Assembly: GCA_003086435.1 (NCBI GenBank)
Contig: QEFD01000218.1
Location: 1-7,185 of the forward strand
DNA: 7,185 nt
Source: Acidianus hospitalis
GTDB taxonomy: Archaea > Thermoproteota > Thermoprotei_A > Sulfolobales > Sulfolobaceae
Direction of reading: 5' to 3'
This document shows, piece after piece, positions 1 to 5,797 of this stretch; the first letter of the stretch is position 1; every line of letters starts with the position of its first letter. Made by a program: the position numbers and the translations under genes. The notes under the pieces were generated by a model. That model was not told the origin of the DNA and did no database searches. It saw only the letters and a list, made by a program, of their open reading frames with translations.

Positions 1-437
1 GGAGCAACTCCAAAGCTTATGGTAATAGTGTAATTACCTTGTTGAGAAACAAAAGTAGCCTTGTAGGTGCCTTTTGGCAAGTTTGTTGGCGGAGAATATG
101 TAGTATTAGAAGTTGATAAATATATTTCGTAAGTATGAGTTCCGTTATAGTACCAACGAACCTGGCCTTTGTTACTTTCTTTATAAAAGGCATAATATGT
201 TGTACCATTAAGTATGACCTCGTATAAATTATCGTGACCAAGAATTCCAGAAGCTTCTATCGTAGCCTTAATAACGTAATTCTTGCACACGCATAATAAC
301 TCTGCACTTATTACTTTGAACTTACTTGGCCCAGTTTGTAAGGTTGAAGAAAAATGAGGACCTATAGCGACTATTGCCAATAGTATTCCTATTACTATGA
401 TTAGTCCTATAATTCCTTCGAGTCTTATGTACTCCAT
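1..437 (-). CDS. N-terminally anchored secreted/pilin-like protein, partial (C-terminus off window)
   Basis: The reading frame is open from ATG at 437 to the left edge, giving at least 145 residues with no stop. Residues 9-26 are one uninterrupted hydrophobic helix (starting GIIGLIIVIGILLAIVAIG), preceded by the short charged stretch MEYIRLE. The rest is polar and rich in Thr, Ser, Tyr, Asn and Val, as in extracytoplasmic beta-sheet domains. Four N-glycosylation sequons are visible (N77-G-T, N98-G-T, N111-T-T, N135-Y-T), plus a Cys-X-Cys at 49-51. The N-terminus resembles archaeal type IV pilin or substrate-binding precursors, but there is no clean class III cleavage site (a K/R-G immediately before the helix), so it may simply be a signal anchor. 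The start is supported by a TATA element centred about 25 nt upstream, giving a leaderless mRNA. No specific family is recognised. Its function is probably at the cell surface, by inference only. Confidence 0.72.
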   Translation of the reverse strand, partial: MEYIRLEGIIGLIIVIGILLAIVAIGPHFSSTLQTGPSKFKVISAELLCVCKNYVIKATIEASGILGHDNLYEVILNGTTYYAFYKESNKGQVRWYYNGTHTYEIYLSTSNTTYSPPTNLPKGTYKATFVSQQGNYTITISFGVA

Positions 438-456
438 GTGCTTAATTTTTTAACAG

Positions 457-473
457 TATATTTAAACTTTAAC
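457..473 (-). promoter_or_regulatory. TATA/BRE promoter of the surface-protein gene
   Basis: On the minus strand the sequence AGTTAAAGTTTAAATATAC combines an A/G-rich BRE-like stretch with a TTTAAATA TATA element centred near 463. This is about 26 nt before the ATG at 437, the archaeal TATA-to-start distance, so the transcript should begin at or next to the start codon. A second AT-rich box lies slightly further upstream (475-490) and could be an alternative. Confidence 0.55.
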
Positions 474-547
474 TATATATTTTTAAAAGGTTTTTATAAT
501 CTAAATATACCACTATAAAATATAGAGACAATAACGTTCAATTAATT

Positions 548-582
548 ACAAAGTGAAATTAACATTGTCAAACTTCACTTGT
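548..582. repeat. Imperfect inverted repeat with one bulged base
   Basis: The left arm ACAAAGTGAA (548-557) pairs with the right arm TTCACTTGT (574-582), with one extra A on the left and a 16-nt spacer. The flanks extend the symmetry weakly (TTCAA on the left, TTGAA on the right). It lies about 110-145 nt upstream of the surface-protein start and could be a regulator site or an RNA hairpin. Chance is possible in AT-rich DNA. Confidence 0.4.
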
Positions 583-735
583 AGTTGAATTAGTTATTAT
601 AATATTAAATGCGAATTTAACTTTGCGTTCTCCTATAGAGTTTACTGATTGATATACCAGTAAATCTACTACGATAATAGGAAACTCTAAATTTTGGGCT
701 ATATTCTTTTCTGAAAGTTTTAGGAAAACAGACAA
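568..735 (-). CDS. Possible 55-residue ORF or gene remnant (low confidence)
   Basis: This frame is open from a stop at about 757 down to TGA at 568-570. The only early start is TTG at 735, giving 55 residues with no recognisable Shine-Dalgarno site. The peptide is protein-like: a hydrophobic stretch (LEFPIIVVDLLVYQSVNS), a charged turn (GERK), then a strand-like segment ending NIIITNSTTSEV. The alternation and the N-S/T-T turn recall extracytoplasmic beta-sandwich domains. A single shift of frame near 571 would add FDNVNFTL before a TAA at 546-548, which would fit a decayed gene. Against a real gene are the lack of an ATG, the lack of a promoter separate from the antiporter terminator, and the hairpins within it. 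Random openness in AT-rich DNA is a serious alternative. Confidence 0.2.
   Translation of the reverse strand: MSVFLKLSEKNIAQNLEFPIIVVDLLVYQSVNSIGERKVKFAFNIIITNSTTSEV
641..664. repeat. Perfect 7-bp inverted repeat
   Basis: TTTACTG (641-647) and CAGTAAA (658-664) are exact reverse complements separated by 10 nt. The context is intergenic, or lies within the doubtful 568-735 frame. The role is unknown. Confidence 0.4.
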
Positions 736-748
736 GGTAATTATTACC
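736..748. repeat. 13-nt palindrome GGTAATTATTACC
   Basis: Two perfect 6-nt half sites around a single central T lie 36 nt downstream of the antiporter stop codon. Short symmetric sites like this can be protein-binding operators, but its position behind a gene gives no specific support. Confidence 0.3.
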
Positions 749-758
749 GTGATATTTC

Positions 759-783
759 AATAAAAAGTTGATTTTTAGATCAA
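759..783 (-). terminator. Candidate terminator of the antiporter gene
   Basis: Immediately after the TAA at 784-786 the minus strand reads TTGAT, CTAAAA, ATCAA, then CTTTTTATT: a 5-bp stem with a 6-nt loop followed by a T-rich tract. Archaeal termination depends mainly on the T-tract, so the location and the poly-T are the stronger evidence. The stem is weak. Confidence 0.45.
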
Positions 784-2598
784 TTATCTCCTTATAATAT
801 GAACTATATTCAGTATTTTTTGTCTTTCCTTATTATAAACTTTTTTGCATCCTAATATTACATTCACTGTAATCTTAATAACTTTTTTATAACTTGGCTT
901 TCTTCTAGAATATATTGAAAATTTTGATATTTTCCTAAATTGTCTTCCATTAATGTATATAATGATTATAAATATTGACGATATTTCCGCTGGAAAACTT
1001 ATTGATGGAGGATCGTAAGCTAAGAGTGAAGATGTCTCTAAAATTAGGTAAAAAAGTAATGATGAAATTAGGAAAAACATGTTCCCAACTCCAGCAAAAT
1101 CTAACAATTTCCTCCATAATTCCTTAAACGATCTACTCTTAACTCTCATTATTCTGATTAAGATTTCACCTACTATAATGTAATATATTCTCATGGAGAT
1201 TACCGCAAAGTTATAAAGCAGTAGAGAAGCTATAATTGCTTCTCCTATAAAAAATGCATACGTTAAAAAACTTAAATAAGGATGTATAAAAATTGAGCAA
1301 ACCTTATGTAAGAGTGGGAAAACTACAAAGGGTAATAGAATAAAGACTACTAACCTAAGGGATAGCTTGGTTATTTCGGATTTGCTAAAAGGAGTTATTT
1401 GACCTAATACAGTTCTATTAAACCAAGCTATTGCAGAATCTAACTGGGGTAGAATGCTAGTATTGGAATATATTTCACTAATAAGCTTAGATAACTTTTG
1501 AATTCTTGGTACCAGAACTGTAGCAAGTATACTAGACGTGATAACTACACTGATTGAAATTAAATACACGGTATAAACATTAATTCCCTCTTCTATTGCG
1601 TCAAGCGAAACAATAATTCCAAATTCGCTTAATGGTATCATATAGATTCCGTTTGTATAAGCTTGAACAAAGTTAGTTCCTGATATCCAAGAGGCGGTAC
1701 TGAAGGAGAAATACTTTATAGCAATTATAAGTAAGGAAATAAGGAAAAAGCCAATTAAGCTTTCATTAAGTTTTAATAGTCCTCCTACAGCTAAAAAGAA
1801 AAAAATTAACGCGAATTCTCTAACTGGAGCTATAGTTTTTATTACCTTTTCACTTCCGCTAACTGATGAGAAAGCTATTCCTGATAATATCATTGTTAAA
1901 GTTGTGGGAACGCCAGTAACTGATGAGATATAAGAAAAAGTGAAGACTAATACTATAGGTATGAGAATAATTATGCTTTCATCCTCTACTTTACTTGGTG
2001 AAAATAAAATCCTTTGGAATAAGAATCTAGCAAATATGTAAAGTATCAGAGATGCTAATGAAACTTCAATAATTACAGTTAATATTTTTATAAATGAAAA
2101 TTTCCCTCCTAATGCAACAATTACTGAATAAATAAAGAATACTTCTATATCCTCAATTGATGCTACTGCTATTAATAGATCCTTATCTCTTATCTTTTTA
2201 CCTTCTGTAAGCTTATAAATAATTGATGTACTAGTATCTAATGAAGCTAGGACTAGAAATGTTGAGCCTACTGAACCTAAATGAAGGATATAGAGCCCAG
2301 TATAATAAGAAATAATAAGAATAAGCGTTAGCTCTGCTAGGGCAACGAAAATAGCTCTAGTAAATAATTCTCTTGCTTTAGTTAAATCAAAGCCTGTACC
2401 TATTTCAAATGCTAAGAGGTTCAACGCTAATGAGGTGATAAGGGAGAACTCTGGAGAATTGAAATTTACACCCAAATAAGTTGAGGCGAGAATTCCTCCA
2501 ATGAGATAAGCTATAATGGGAGAGAGTTTAAGCCTTGTTAAGATGAACGCAAACACTAAAGATAGAAGTAAGGAAAGCCCTAGGGCTCCATAATCCAC
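784..2598 (-). CDS. CPA2-family cation:proton antiporter (Na+/H+ or K+/H+), no RCK domain
   Basis: This is a polytopic membrane protein that should exchange Na+ or K+ for protons across the cytoplasmic membrane. From the GTG at 2598 it has 604 residues. Family features, in that numbering: the early helix RLKLSPIIAYLIGGILAS (22-39); LAFEIGTGFDL (62-72), matching the CPA2 LxF-x2-G-x-x-L element; a long helix around ASIEDIEVFF (146-155) whose acidic pair E149-D150 sits where CPA2 transporters carry DD, QD or ND; and FFFLAVGGLLK (266-276). Beyond about residue 390 there is no TrkA/RCK nucleotide-binding domain. Instead four or five further hydrophobic segments lead to a Lys/Arg-rich tail. The frame also opens further upstream, to a TTG at 2673 that would add 25 residues. 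GTG 2598 is preferred because it puts VDYGALGL directly before the first helix and has a TTAACTATA element about 23 nt upstream, but the longer form cannot be excluded. The gene is divergent from the DUF973 gene. The substrate ion cannot be read from the sequence. Confidence 0.85.
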   Translation of the reverse strand: MDYGALGLSLLLSLVFAFILTRLKLSPIIAYLIGGILASTYLGVNFNSPEFSLITSLALNLLAFEIGTGFDLTKARELFTRAIFVALAELTLILIISYYTGLYILHLGSVGSTFLVLASLDTSTSIIYKLTEGKKIRDKDLLIAVASIEDIEVFFIYSVIVALGGKFSFIKILTVIIEVSLASLILYIFARFLFQRILFSPSKVEDESIIILIPIVLVFTFSYISSVTGVPTTLTMILSGIAFSSVSGSEKVIKTIAPVREFALIFFFLAVGGLLKLNESLIGFFLISLLIIAIKYFSFSTASWISGTNFVQAYTNGIYMIPLSEFGIIVSLDAIEEGINVYTVYLISISVVITSSILATVLVPRIQKLSKLISEIYSNTSILPQLDSAIAWFNRTVLGQITPFSKSEITKLSLRLVVFILLPFVVFPLLHKVCSIFIHPYLSFLTYAFFIGEAIIASLLLYNFAVISMRIYYIIVGEILIRIMRVKSRSFKELWRKLLDFAGVGNMFFLISSLLFYLILETSSLLAYDPPSISFPAEISSIFIIIIYINGRQFRKISKFSIYSRRKPSYKKVIKITVNVILGCKKVYNKERQKILNIVHIIRR

Positions 2599-2615
2599 AG
2601 TTAGAATACTAGCTT

Positions 2616-2627
2616 TATAGTTAAAAT
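2616..2627 (-). promoter_or_regulatory. Candidate TATA element for the antiporter (supports GTG start at 2598)
   Basis: The minus strand reads TATTTTAACTATAA, centred about 23 nt before GTG 2598, which fits a leaderless start there. A competing box, CTTAAACTC at 2692-2700, stands in the same relation to the alternative TTG at 2673, so promoter spacing does not settle the start by itself. Confidence 0.35.
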
Positions 2628-2680
2628 AGGTTTTGGAAACTTTATAGCGAAATAGCACTAAACTTAGTTTCAATCTGATT

Positions 2681-2723
2681 CTAGATCTAGTGAGTTTAAG
2701 ATCCTAGAAAACAGCGAAACTAG
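2681..2723. promoter_or_regulatory. CTAG cluster with 10-bp palindrome in the divergent promoter region
   Basis: CTAGATCTAG (2681-2690) is a perfect 10-bp palindrome. Two more CTAG tetramers follow at 2704-2707 and 2720-2723, and GATCTAG (2684-2690) recurs as GATCCTAG (2700-2707). The cluster sits between the divergent antiporter and DUF973 genes, just upstream of the latter's TATA box, so it is a reasonable candidate operator. No binding protein can be named. Confidence 0.35.
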
Positions 2724-2734
2724 AGTACTTATTT

Positions 2735-2750
2735 GCAAAATATATTAATA
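2735..2750 (+). promoter_or_regulatory. TATA/BRE promoter of the DUF973 gene
   Basis: The sequence GCAAAATATATTAATA contains an A-rich BRE-like segment followed by a TATATTAA box centred near 2744. Transcription would start near 2770, leaving a leader of only a few nucleotides before the ATG at 2777. Confidence 0.55.
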
Positions 2751-2776
2751 CAACTGAAGCAAAAACTAGAATTAGT

Positions 2777-3697
2777 ATGATTAATCCTTATGCCGACGGT
2801 TTAAAAGAGTTAAAAAAAGGGTCTTTATACGAGATCTTAGCAAATATAATATCATTTATTGGTGCAATAATACTGCTTCTGTTATTTTTCACCTATTACG
2901 GATGTCTTATATCATCGCCTACTACAACTAGTATTAGCAATTTACAACTTAATTCCTCGCTAATAGGAATACTTGCGGCAGCAGTTATTATAGTAATTAT
3001 AGGAGCAATCCTGAGCATTGTAGGCATAATAAAACTTAGGTCCGGATTTAATTTACTTAAGAATACGGGACTTGATGTAAGTATAGGAAGTACTGGTGCA
3101 ACACTAATTCTTATTTCCTTAGGAATTCTCATAGTTGGAGTTGCCACGGTAATAGTAATAGTAGGTATATTTATCATAGTAATAGCGGCAATCTTAGAAC
3201 TCATAGGCGGAATTATGCTAGGCTTAGGATTTTACAATTTAGGTAAAGGACTTAATAATTCTACAATTGAAACTGCGGGTATATTAATAATAATAAGTGG
3301 AATAATAGACATACTGATTAGCGTAGGAGGAATTCTTGAGTTCATAGCCTTCATCCTAATTTACACTTCTATAAATGGTATTCTTTCTAAAGGAATTCCT
3401 TATGTTCAGACCTTTAGTCAAATGCTGGGAGTAATAAAAGGCAACGGGTATGCATATCTAAATGTATATTCTCAGGTTGAAGGAACTATAATAAGTGCAA
3501 GAATTGAAGGAACTTCAATAAGCAGCACTTCCATTACGCCAAATAAATTGAGCGTAGGTAATAACTCAATTACTGTCAACTTCGGTAGCGTGCAAGGCTT
3601 AATTCCTTACTCTAACTATATTGTAAGCCTCATTGTACAAGATAATTCCGGAAGAACAATTTTAATCCCAGTAAATGTACAATATCAACCATACTAG
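2777..3697 (+). CDS. DUF973 family membrane protein with C-terminal extracytoplasmic domain
   Basis: This 306-residue protein has the layout of the DUF973 family: a short amphipathic N-terminus (ADGLKELKKGSLYEILANI, 6-24), hydrophobic segments at about 22-44, 62-87, 107-148 (long enough for two helices) and 166-197, and glycine-rich connecting motifs such as GIIKLRSGFNLLKNTG (83-98). Residues about 205-306 are hydrophilic and rich in Ser, Thr, Asn and Val, with strand-like alternation (for example SITVNFG), and probably form a beta-sandwich outside the cell. Sequons occur at N160/N161 and N262. The biochemical function of DUF973 proteins is unknown; Sulfolobales genomes carry several. The ATG start is supported by a well-placed TATA box. 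The gene is divergent from the antiporter and upstream of the lysine exporter, with 36 nt between, but the exporter has its own promoter, so an operon is not required. Family assignment is fairly confident; the function is not inferred. Confidence 0.82.
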   Translation: MINPYADGLKELKKGSLYEILANIISFIGAIILLLLFFTYYGCLISSPTTTSISNLQLNSSLIGILAAAVIIVIIGAILSIVGIIKLRSGFNLLKNTGLDVSIGSTGATLILISLGILIVGVATVIVIVGIFIIVIAAILELIGGIMLGLGFYNLGKGLNNSTIETAGILIIISGIIDILISVGGILEFIAFILIYTSINGILSKGIPYVQTFSQMLGVIKGNGYAYLNVYSQVEGTIISARIEGTSISSTSITPNKLSVGNNSITVNFGSVQGLIPYSNYIVSLIVQDNSGRTILIPVNVQYQPY

Positions 3698-3702
3698 ATA
3701 AA

Positions 3703-3713
3703 CTTTTTAAAAG
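3703..3713 (+). promoter_or_regulatory. TATA promoter of the LysO-like gene (overlaps T-rich end of upstream gene)
   Basis: CTTTTTAAAAG is centred near 3708, about 26 nt before the ATG at 3734, the expected position for a leaderless mRNA. It lies only a few nucleotides after the DUF973 stop codon, and its T-run may also serve as that gene's termination signal. Confidence 0.5.
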
Positions 3714-3733
3714 GTAAATTTGGTAGTTTTTGC

Positions 3734-4618
3734 ATGTTCTTCACTCTTACTTTTATCTCACTTTACGTAGTTTCCCTCATACTTGGACGTAAAATTAACA
3801 TTCCTCAGATTTTCTCTGATGGTATAGTCCTAATCCTAATTTTCACAATTTCCTTCTGGGGAGGTAATCAAATTTCTGCAGAATACGTTGGGAGTATCAT
3901 TTTAGTTTCCTTCATATCTTCTTTGGTAATAGTCACGATTACTTACTTCTTAGGGTCATTCATAAATGAAAGAACTGAGGAGGGGAAGATAAAAGGAGTT
4001 GATATAAAAACTCAACTTAAGTACTTATTGCCATTAATAATAGGTTTCTTGGTAGGTCTCATAACTAGGTTCTATTCTATTATAATAAGTGACAGCGTAT
4101 TTGACGAGATAATAGATTGGGAATTATATGTCCTTGCAGTCGTAATAGGCATAAGCATTGGTAAGGAGTTGAAGAAGGAATTAATGAAGAGAATAAGTAG
4201 GTTTGCCATATTCTCTGTAATTATAGCAATAATAGGGGGAATAATTTCGTCAGTAACACTATTTTTATTTCTCTCCATAAGACCTTTCAATTTAGCGTTG
4301 GCAATATCTTTGGGTTCAGGGTGGTATTCTTATACTGGGCCTATAGTTGCCAAATACTATGGACCTATTTATGGCGTAATAGCGTTCCTAGTTAACTTCT
4401 TAAGAGAACAATTCACTTTCTCGCTATTACCTATTTTCCTTAGAATTAGGTCTACTCCTTTGGGGGCAGTAGCAGTTGGAGGGGCTACTTCTATGGATAC
4501 TACTTTGGGATTTTACGTGGACGTTTTAGGTTATGAATACGGAGTAGGAGCAATGATAAATGGAGTAGTGCTGACTTTAATAGTACCTTTAATTTTACCG
4601 ATTATTCTTTCCTTCTGA
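3734..4618 (+). CDS. lysO: LysO-family L-lysine exporter (DUF340)
   Basis: The predicted role is efflux of L-lysine, and toxic analogues such as thialysine, across the cytoplasmic membrane, as for E. coli LysO (YbjE). The protein has 294 residues, close to the roughly 300 of the bacterial protein, and about eight to ten hydrophobic segments. The C-terminal half carries the family signature in order: GSGWYSYTG (194-202), [19 protein letters not shown] (208-226) with the helix-borne E225, then [19 protein letters not shown] (237-255) and the closing helix [18 protein letters not shown]255 in GATSMD and E225 are the conserved acidic positions expected to matter for proton-coupled transport. The N-terminal half is less conserved, as is usual. 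A central charged loop (79-94) separates the halves. The start is supported by a TATA element 26 nt upstream. The stop codon lies inside the last codons of the convergent MNT-B gene, an overlap of 24 nt. Specificity for lysine in this organism is inferred from the family. Confidence 0.85.
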   Translation: MFFTLTFISLYVVSLILGRKINIPQIFSDGIVLILIFTISFWGGNQISAEYVGSIILVSFISSLVIVTITYFLGSFINERTEEGKIKGVDIKTQLKYLLPLIIGFLVGLITRFYSIIISDSVFDEIIDWELYVLAVVIGISIGKELKKELMKRISRFAIFSVIIAIIGGIISSVTLFLFLSIRPFNLALAISLGSGWYSYTGPIVAKYYGPIYGVIAFLVNFLREQFTFSLLPIFLRIRSTPLGAVAVGGATSMDTTLGFYVDVLGYEYGVGAMINGVVLTLIVPLILPIILSF

Positions 4619-4981
4619 ACACCTTAGGTTATATTTACTGCATAAATTCAAATCATCCCTTAAAACTAAACCTACGCTCTTGACGTCCCATATAATAGGA
4701 TTGTTTTTTTCCAAAGCCTTCTTAAATTCCTCCTCAGTTAAAGGAACGACTTCAAAACCTAGTGGAAAGTCTATTTTTTCCAACCTTTTTATGGGATTTT
4801 CCTCCATAAAGTTACCAATTATCAAAACATCAACGTCGCTCCAAGCGTTAAAGTCTCCCCTAGCGTAAGAACCGATGAGAAATGCAGAGAAAGAACCTTT
4901 GAGAGAATTTGCAAAGTTCTTAGCTTCATTTATTACTCTTTCTCTTTCCTTTATTCTCCTTTTGATAATATCTTCTTCCAT
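4595..4981 (-). CDS. MNT-B: minimal nucleotidyltransferase (antitoxin of second HEPN-MNT pair)
   Basis: This 128-residue protein belongs to the MNT (NTP_transf_2, polymerase-beta-like) family. The catalytic signature is complete at its start: G37-S38-Y39-A40-R41-G42 followed by S48-D49-V50-D51, the GSxxRG...SDxD metal-binding motif. The third acidic residue, expected in a strand about 25 residues later, is represented by E77 in GFEVVPL, where an Asp is more usual. The N-terminus is a basic helix ([19 protein letters not shown]). In characterised HEPN-MNT pairs the MNT protein inactivates the HEPN ribonuclease by adding AMP units to a tyrosine; that role is inferred here. The gene is last in the four-gene operon: its ATG lies inside the end of HEPN-B, with a 31-nt overlap, and a GAGG almost touching the ATG. 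The 3' end overlaps lysO antisense. The tail after residue 110 has two cysteines (C114, C121) and is not part of the conserved core. Confidence 0.85.
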   Translation of the reverse strand: MEEDIIKRRIKERERVINEAKNFANSLKGSFSAFLIGSYARGDFNAWSDVDVLIIGNFMEENPIKRLEKIDFPLGFEVVPLTEEEFKKALEKNNPIIWDVKSVGLVLRDDLNLCSKYNLRCSEGKNNR

Positions 4982-5355
4982 TCCTCTTCTATGAATTTTA
5001 TAATATCTTCAGCATATTTAATTGCCTCTTCAGCCTCATTTTTTGTGTAATAAAAACCTGGAGAGCCTGATGACCACGCGTCTGGGTATCTGGTTGGAAT
5101 ATAAAGCTTATCAAGATACTTTGCCTTATCTATTATTTCTTGTGGAGCCTTTAACAAGGAAAGCAAATATGAAATTGAATGCCCGGCTTTAGGTTGTCCT
5201 ATACCGTAAAGGTAAGCTTTAACTGCTAACTCTGCTGCTTGCTGTGACTTGAAACAAGCCCAATTGTAAAATCCAGAATTAAGGTCTACTCTAGCACTTT
5301 CTAACGTTTGCTTAGCTGAAACAATCCATCTTTCATATTCCTCTTTATCAAGCAC
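4951..5355 (-). CDS. HEPN-B: HEPN-domain protein (toxin of second HEPN-MNT pair)
   Basis: This 134-residue all-helical HEPN protein belongs to the group found beside MNT genes. Visible family features are the second-helix core YNWACFKSQQAAELAVKAYL (30-49), the GH-containing turn before helix 3 (H59), and the LDKLYIPTRYPDAW element (81-94) with the characteristic tRYPD (88-92). The end is an acidic helix ([22 protein letters not shown]). HEPN toxins of the HepT type are RNases using an R-x4-6-H motif; no histidine follows R89, so the RNase activity is uncertain or uses other residues. The Y90 and Y102/Y103 region offers possible targets for nucleotidylation by MNT-B (inference). The start is GTG at 5355, chosen because GGTGATC, a seven-base match to the 16S 3' end, ends 3 nt upstream. 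It overlaps MNT-A by 8 nt and MNT-B by 31 nt, so the products should be translationally coupled. Confidence 0.85.
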   Translation of the reverse strand: MLDKEEYERWIVSAKQTLESARVDLNSGFYNWACFKSQQAAELAVKAYLYGIGQPKAGHSISYLLSLLKAPQEIIDKAKYLDKLYIPTRYPDAWSSGSPGFYYTKNEAEEAIKYAEDIIKFIEEEWKKILSKGE

Positions 5356-5797
5356 TTAGATCACCGAAACACTTTCTGATAGTCTTTCCTACTATGAATT
5401 TCCCATAAGGTAGTTCGAGGACTGCATTATATTTTCTTACCTCTTCAGCAAAAGCATTTATCTTTTCGTATGCATGAATTTTATCATAAGTCACGCAATA
5501 TGCTATACTTACGCCCATCATTAGAGTTCCTAATGTTAAGTTTTCTTCAAATTGTTCCTCGTCAAATACTGTAGTGTCTAATCTGATTCCCGTCTCTTTA
5601 AGGAAGGATAGTCTCTCCTTTGAGAAATCCCTATTCCCTCCTTTTTTAATAATTATTAGAACATCCACGTCGGAATCCTTTCTATATTTTCCTATGACTC
5701 TACTGCCGAAAAATATTATAGCCAATACGTCATCTCTGATTAACTTTCGCGTTGCTATCCTAAATAATTCCATATTTTCTAAGGAAAGATTCAGCAA
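5348..5797 (-). CDS. MNT-A: nucleotidyltransferase (antitoxin of first HEPN-MNT pair)
   Basis: This 149-residue polymerase-beta-like nucleotidyltransferase is longer than MNT-B. Motif order: G31-S32-R33 followed by D41-S42-D43-V44-D45, i.e. GSRVIGKYRKDSDVD, with the third acidic residue D74 in a strand (RLDTTVFD). All three carboxylates of the metal site are therefore present. Residues 80-149 form an extra C-terminal part, largely helical (for example AYEKINAFAEEVRKY), with three methionines or cysteines near 93-101 and C143. The predicted job is to neutralise HEPN-A, by AMP transfer from ATP or by binding; this follows from characterised HEPN-MNT pairs and is not shown here. The start is TTG 5797, not the ATG at 5773, because a perfect GAGGTG lies 7 nt before the TTG and nothing comparable precedes the ATG. 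It overlaps HEPN-A by 38 nt and HEPN-B by 8 nt. Confidence 0.85.
   Translation of the reverse strand: MLNLSLENMELFRIATRKLIRDDVLAIIFFGSRVIGKYRKDSDVDVLIIIKKGGNRDFSKERLSFLKETGIRLDTTVFDEEQFEENLTLGTLMMGVSIAYCVTYDKIHAYEKINAFAEEVRKYNAVLELPYGKFIVGKTIRKCFGDLSA
5359..5365 (-). promoter_or_regulatory. Shine-Dalgarno site deciding the GTG start of HEPN-B
   Basis: On the minus strand GGTGATC is followed by TAA and then GTG. Seven bases pair with a crenarchaeal 16S 3' end (GATCACCTC), so the GTG at 5355 is supported as the start even though it is not ATG. The site lies inside the last codons of MNT-A. Confidence 0.65.

Larger units (their letters stand above)
438..783. other. Intergenic region (346 nt) with hairpins and promoter, no clear gene
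   Basis: This AT-rich spacer lies between the antiporter stop and the start of the surface-protein gene, both on the minus strand. It holds the TATA promoter near 457-473, an imperfect inverted repeat at 548-582, a perfect 7-bp inverted repeat at 641-664, a 13-nt palindrome at 736-748, a terminator-like hairpin at 759-783, and a weakly protein-like open frame at 568-735. No tRNA, C/D-box RNA or mobile-element ends were seen. Confidence 0.6.

Noticed and set aside
17..241. A minus-strand frame of 74 codons at the left edge
   Set aside because: It overlaps, in another frame of the same strand, the longer surface-protein frame, which has a helix, sequons, an ATG and a promoter.
601..720. C/D-box small RNA
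   Set aside because: CTGA (D-box-like) tetramers occur, but no RTGATGA C box pairs with them at the right spacing.
2896..3204. A 102-codon minus-strand frame inside the DUF973 gene
   Set aside because: It is antisense to a well-supported membrane protein and its Ile/Thr/Met-rich composition is what antisense of hydrophobic codons gives.
4072..4290. A minus-strand frame inside lysO
   Set aside because: It is antisense to a strongly conserved transporter, with no promoter or ribosome site of its own.
4680..4868. Plus-strand frames inside the MNT genes (also 5574-5804)
   Set aside because: They run opposite the conserved nucleotidyltransferase motifs and have no independent support.
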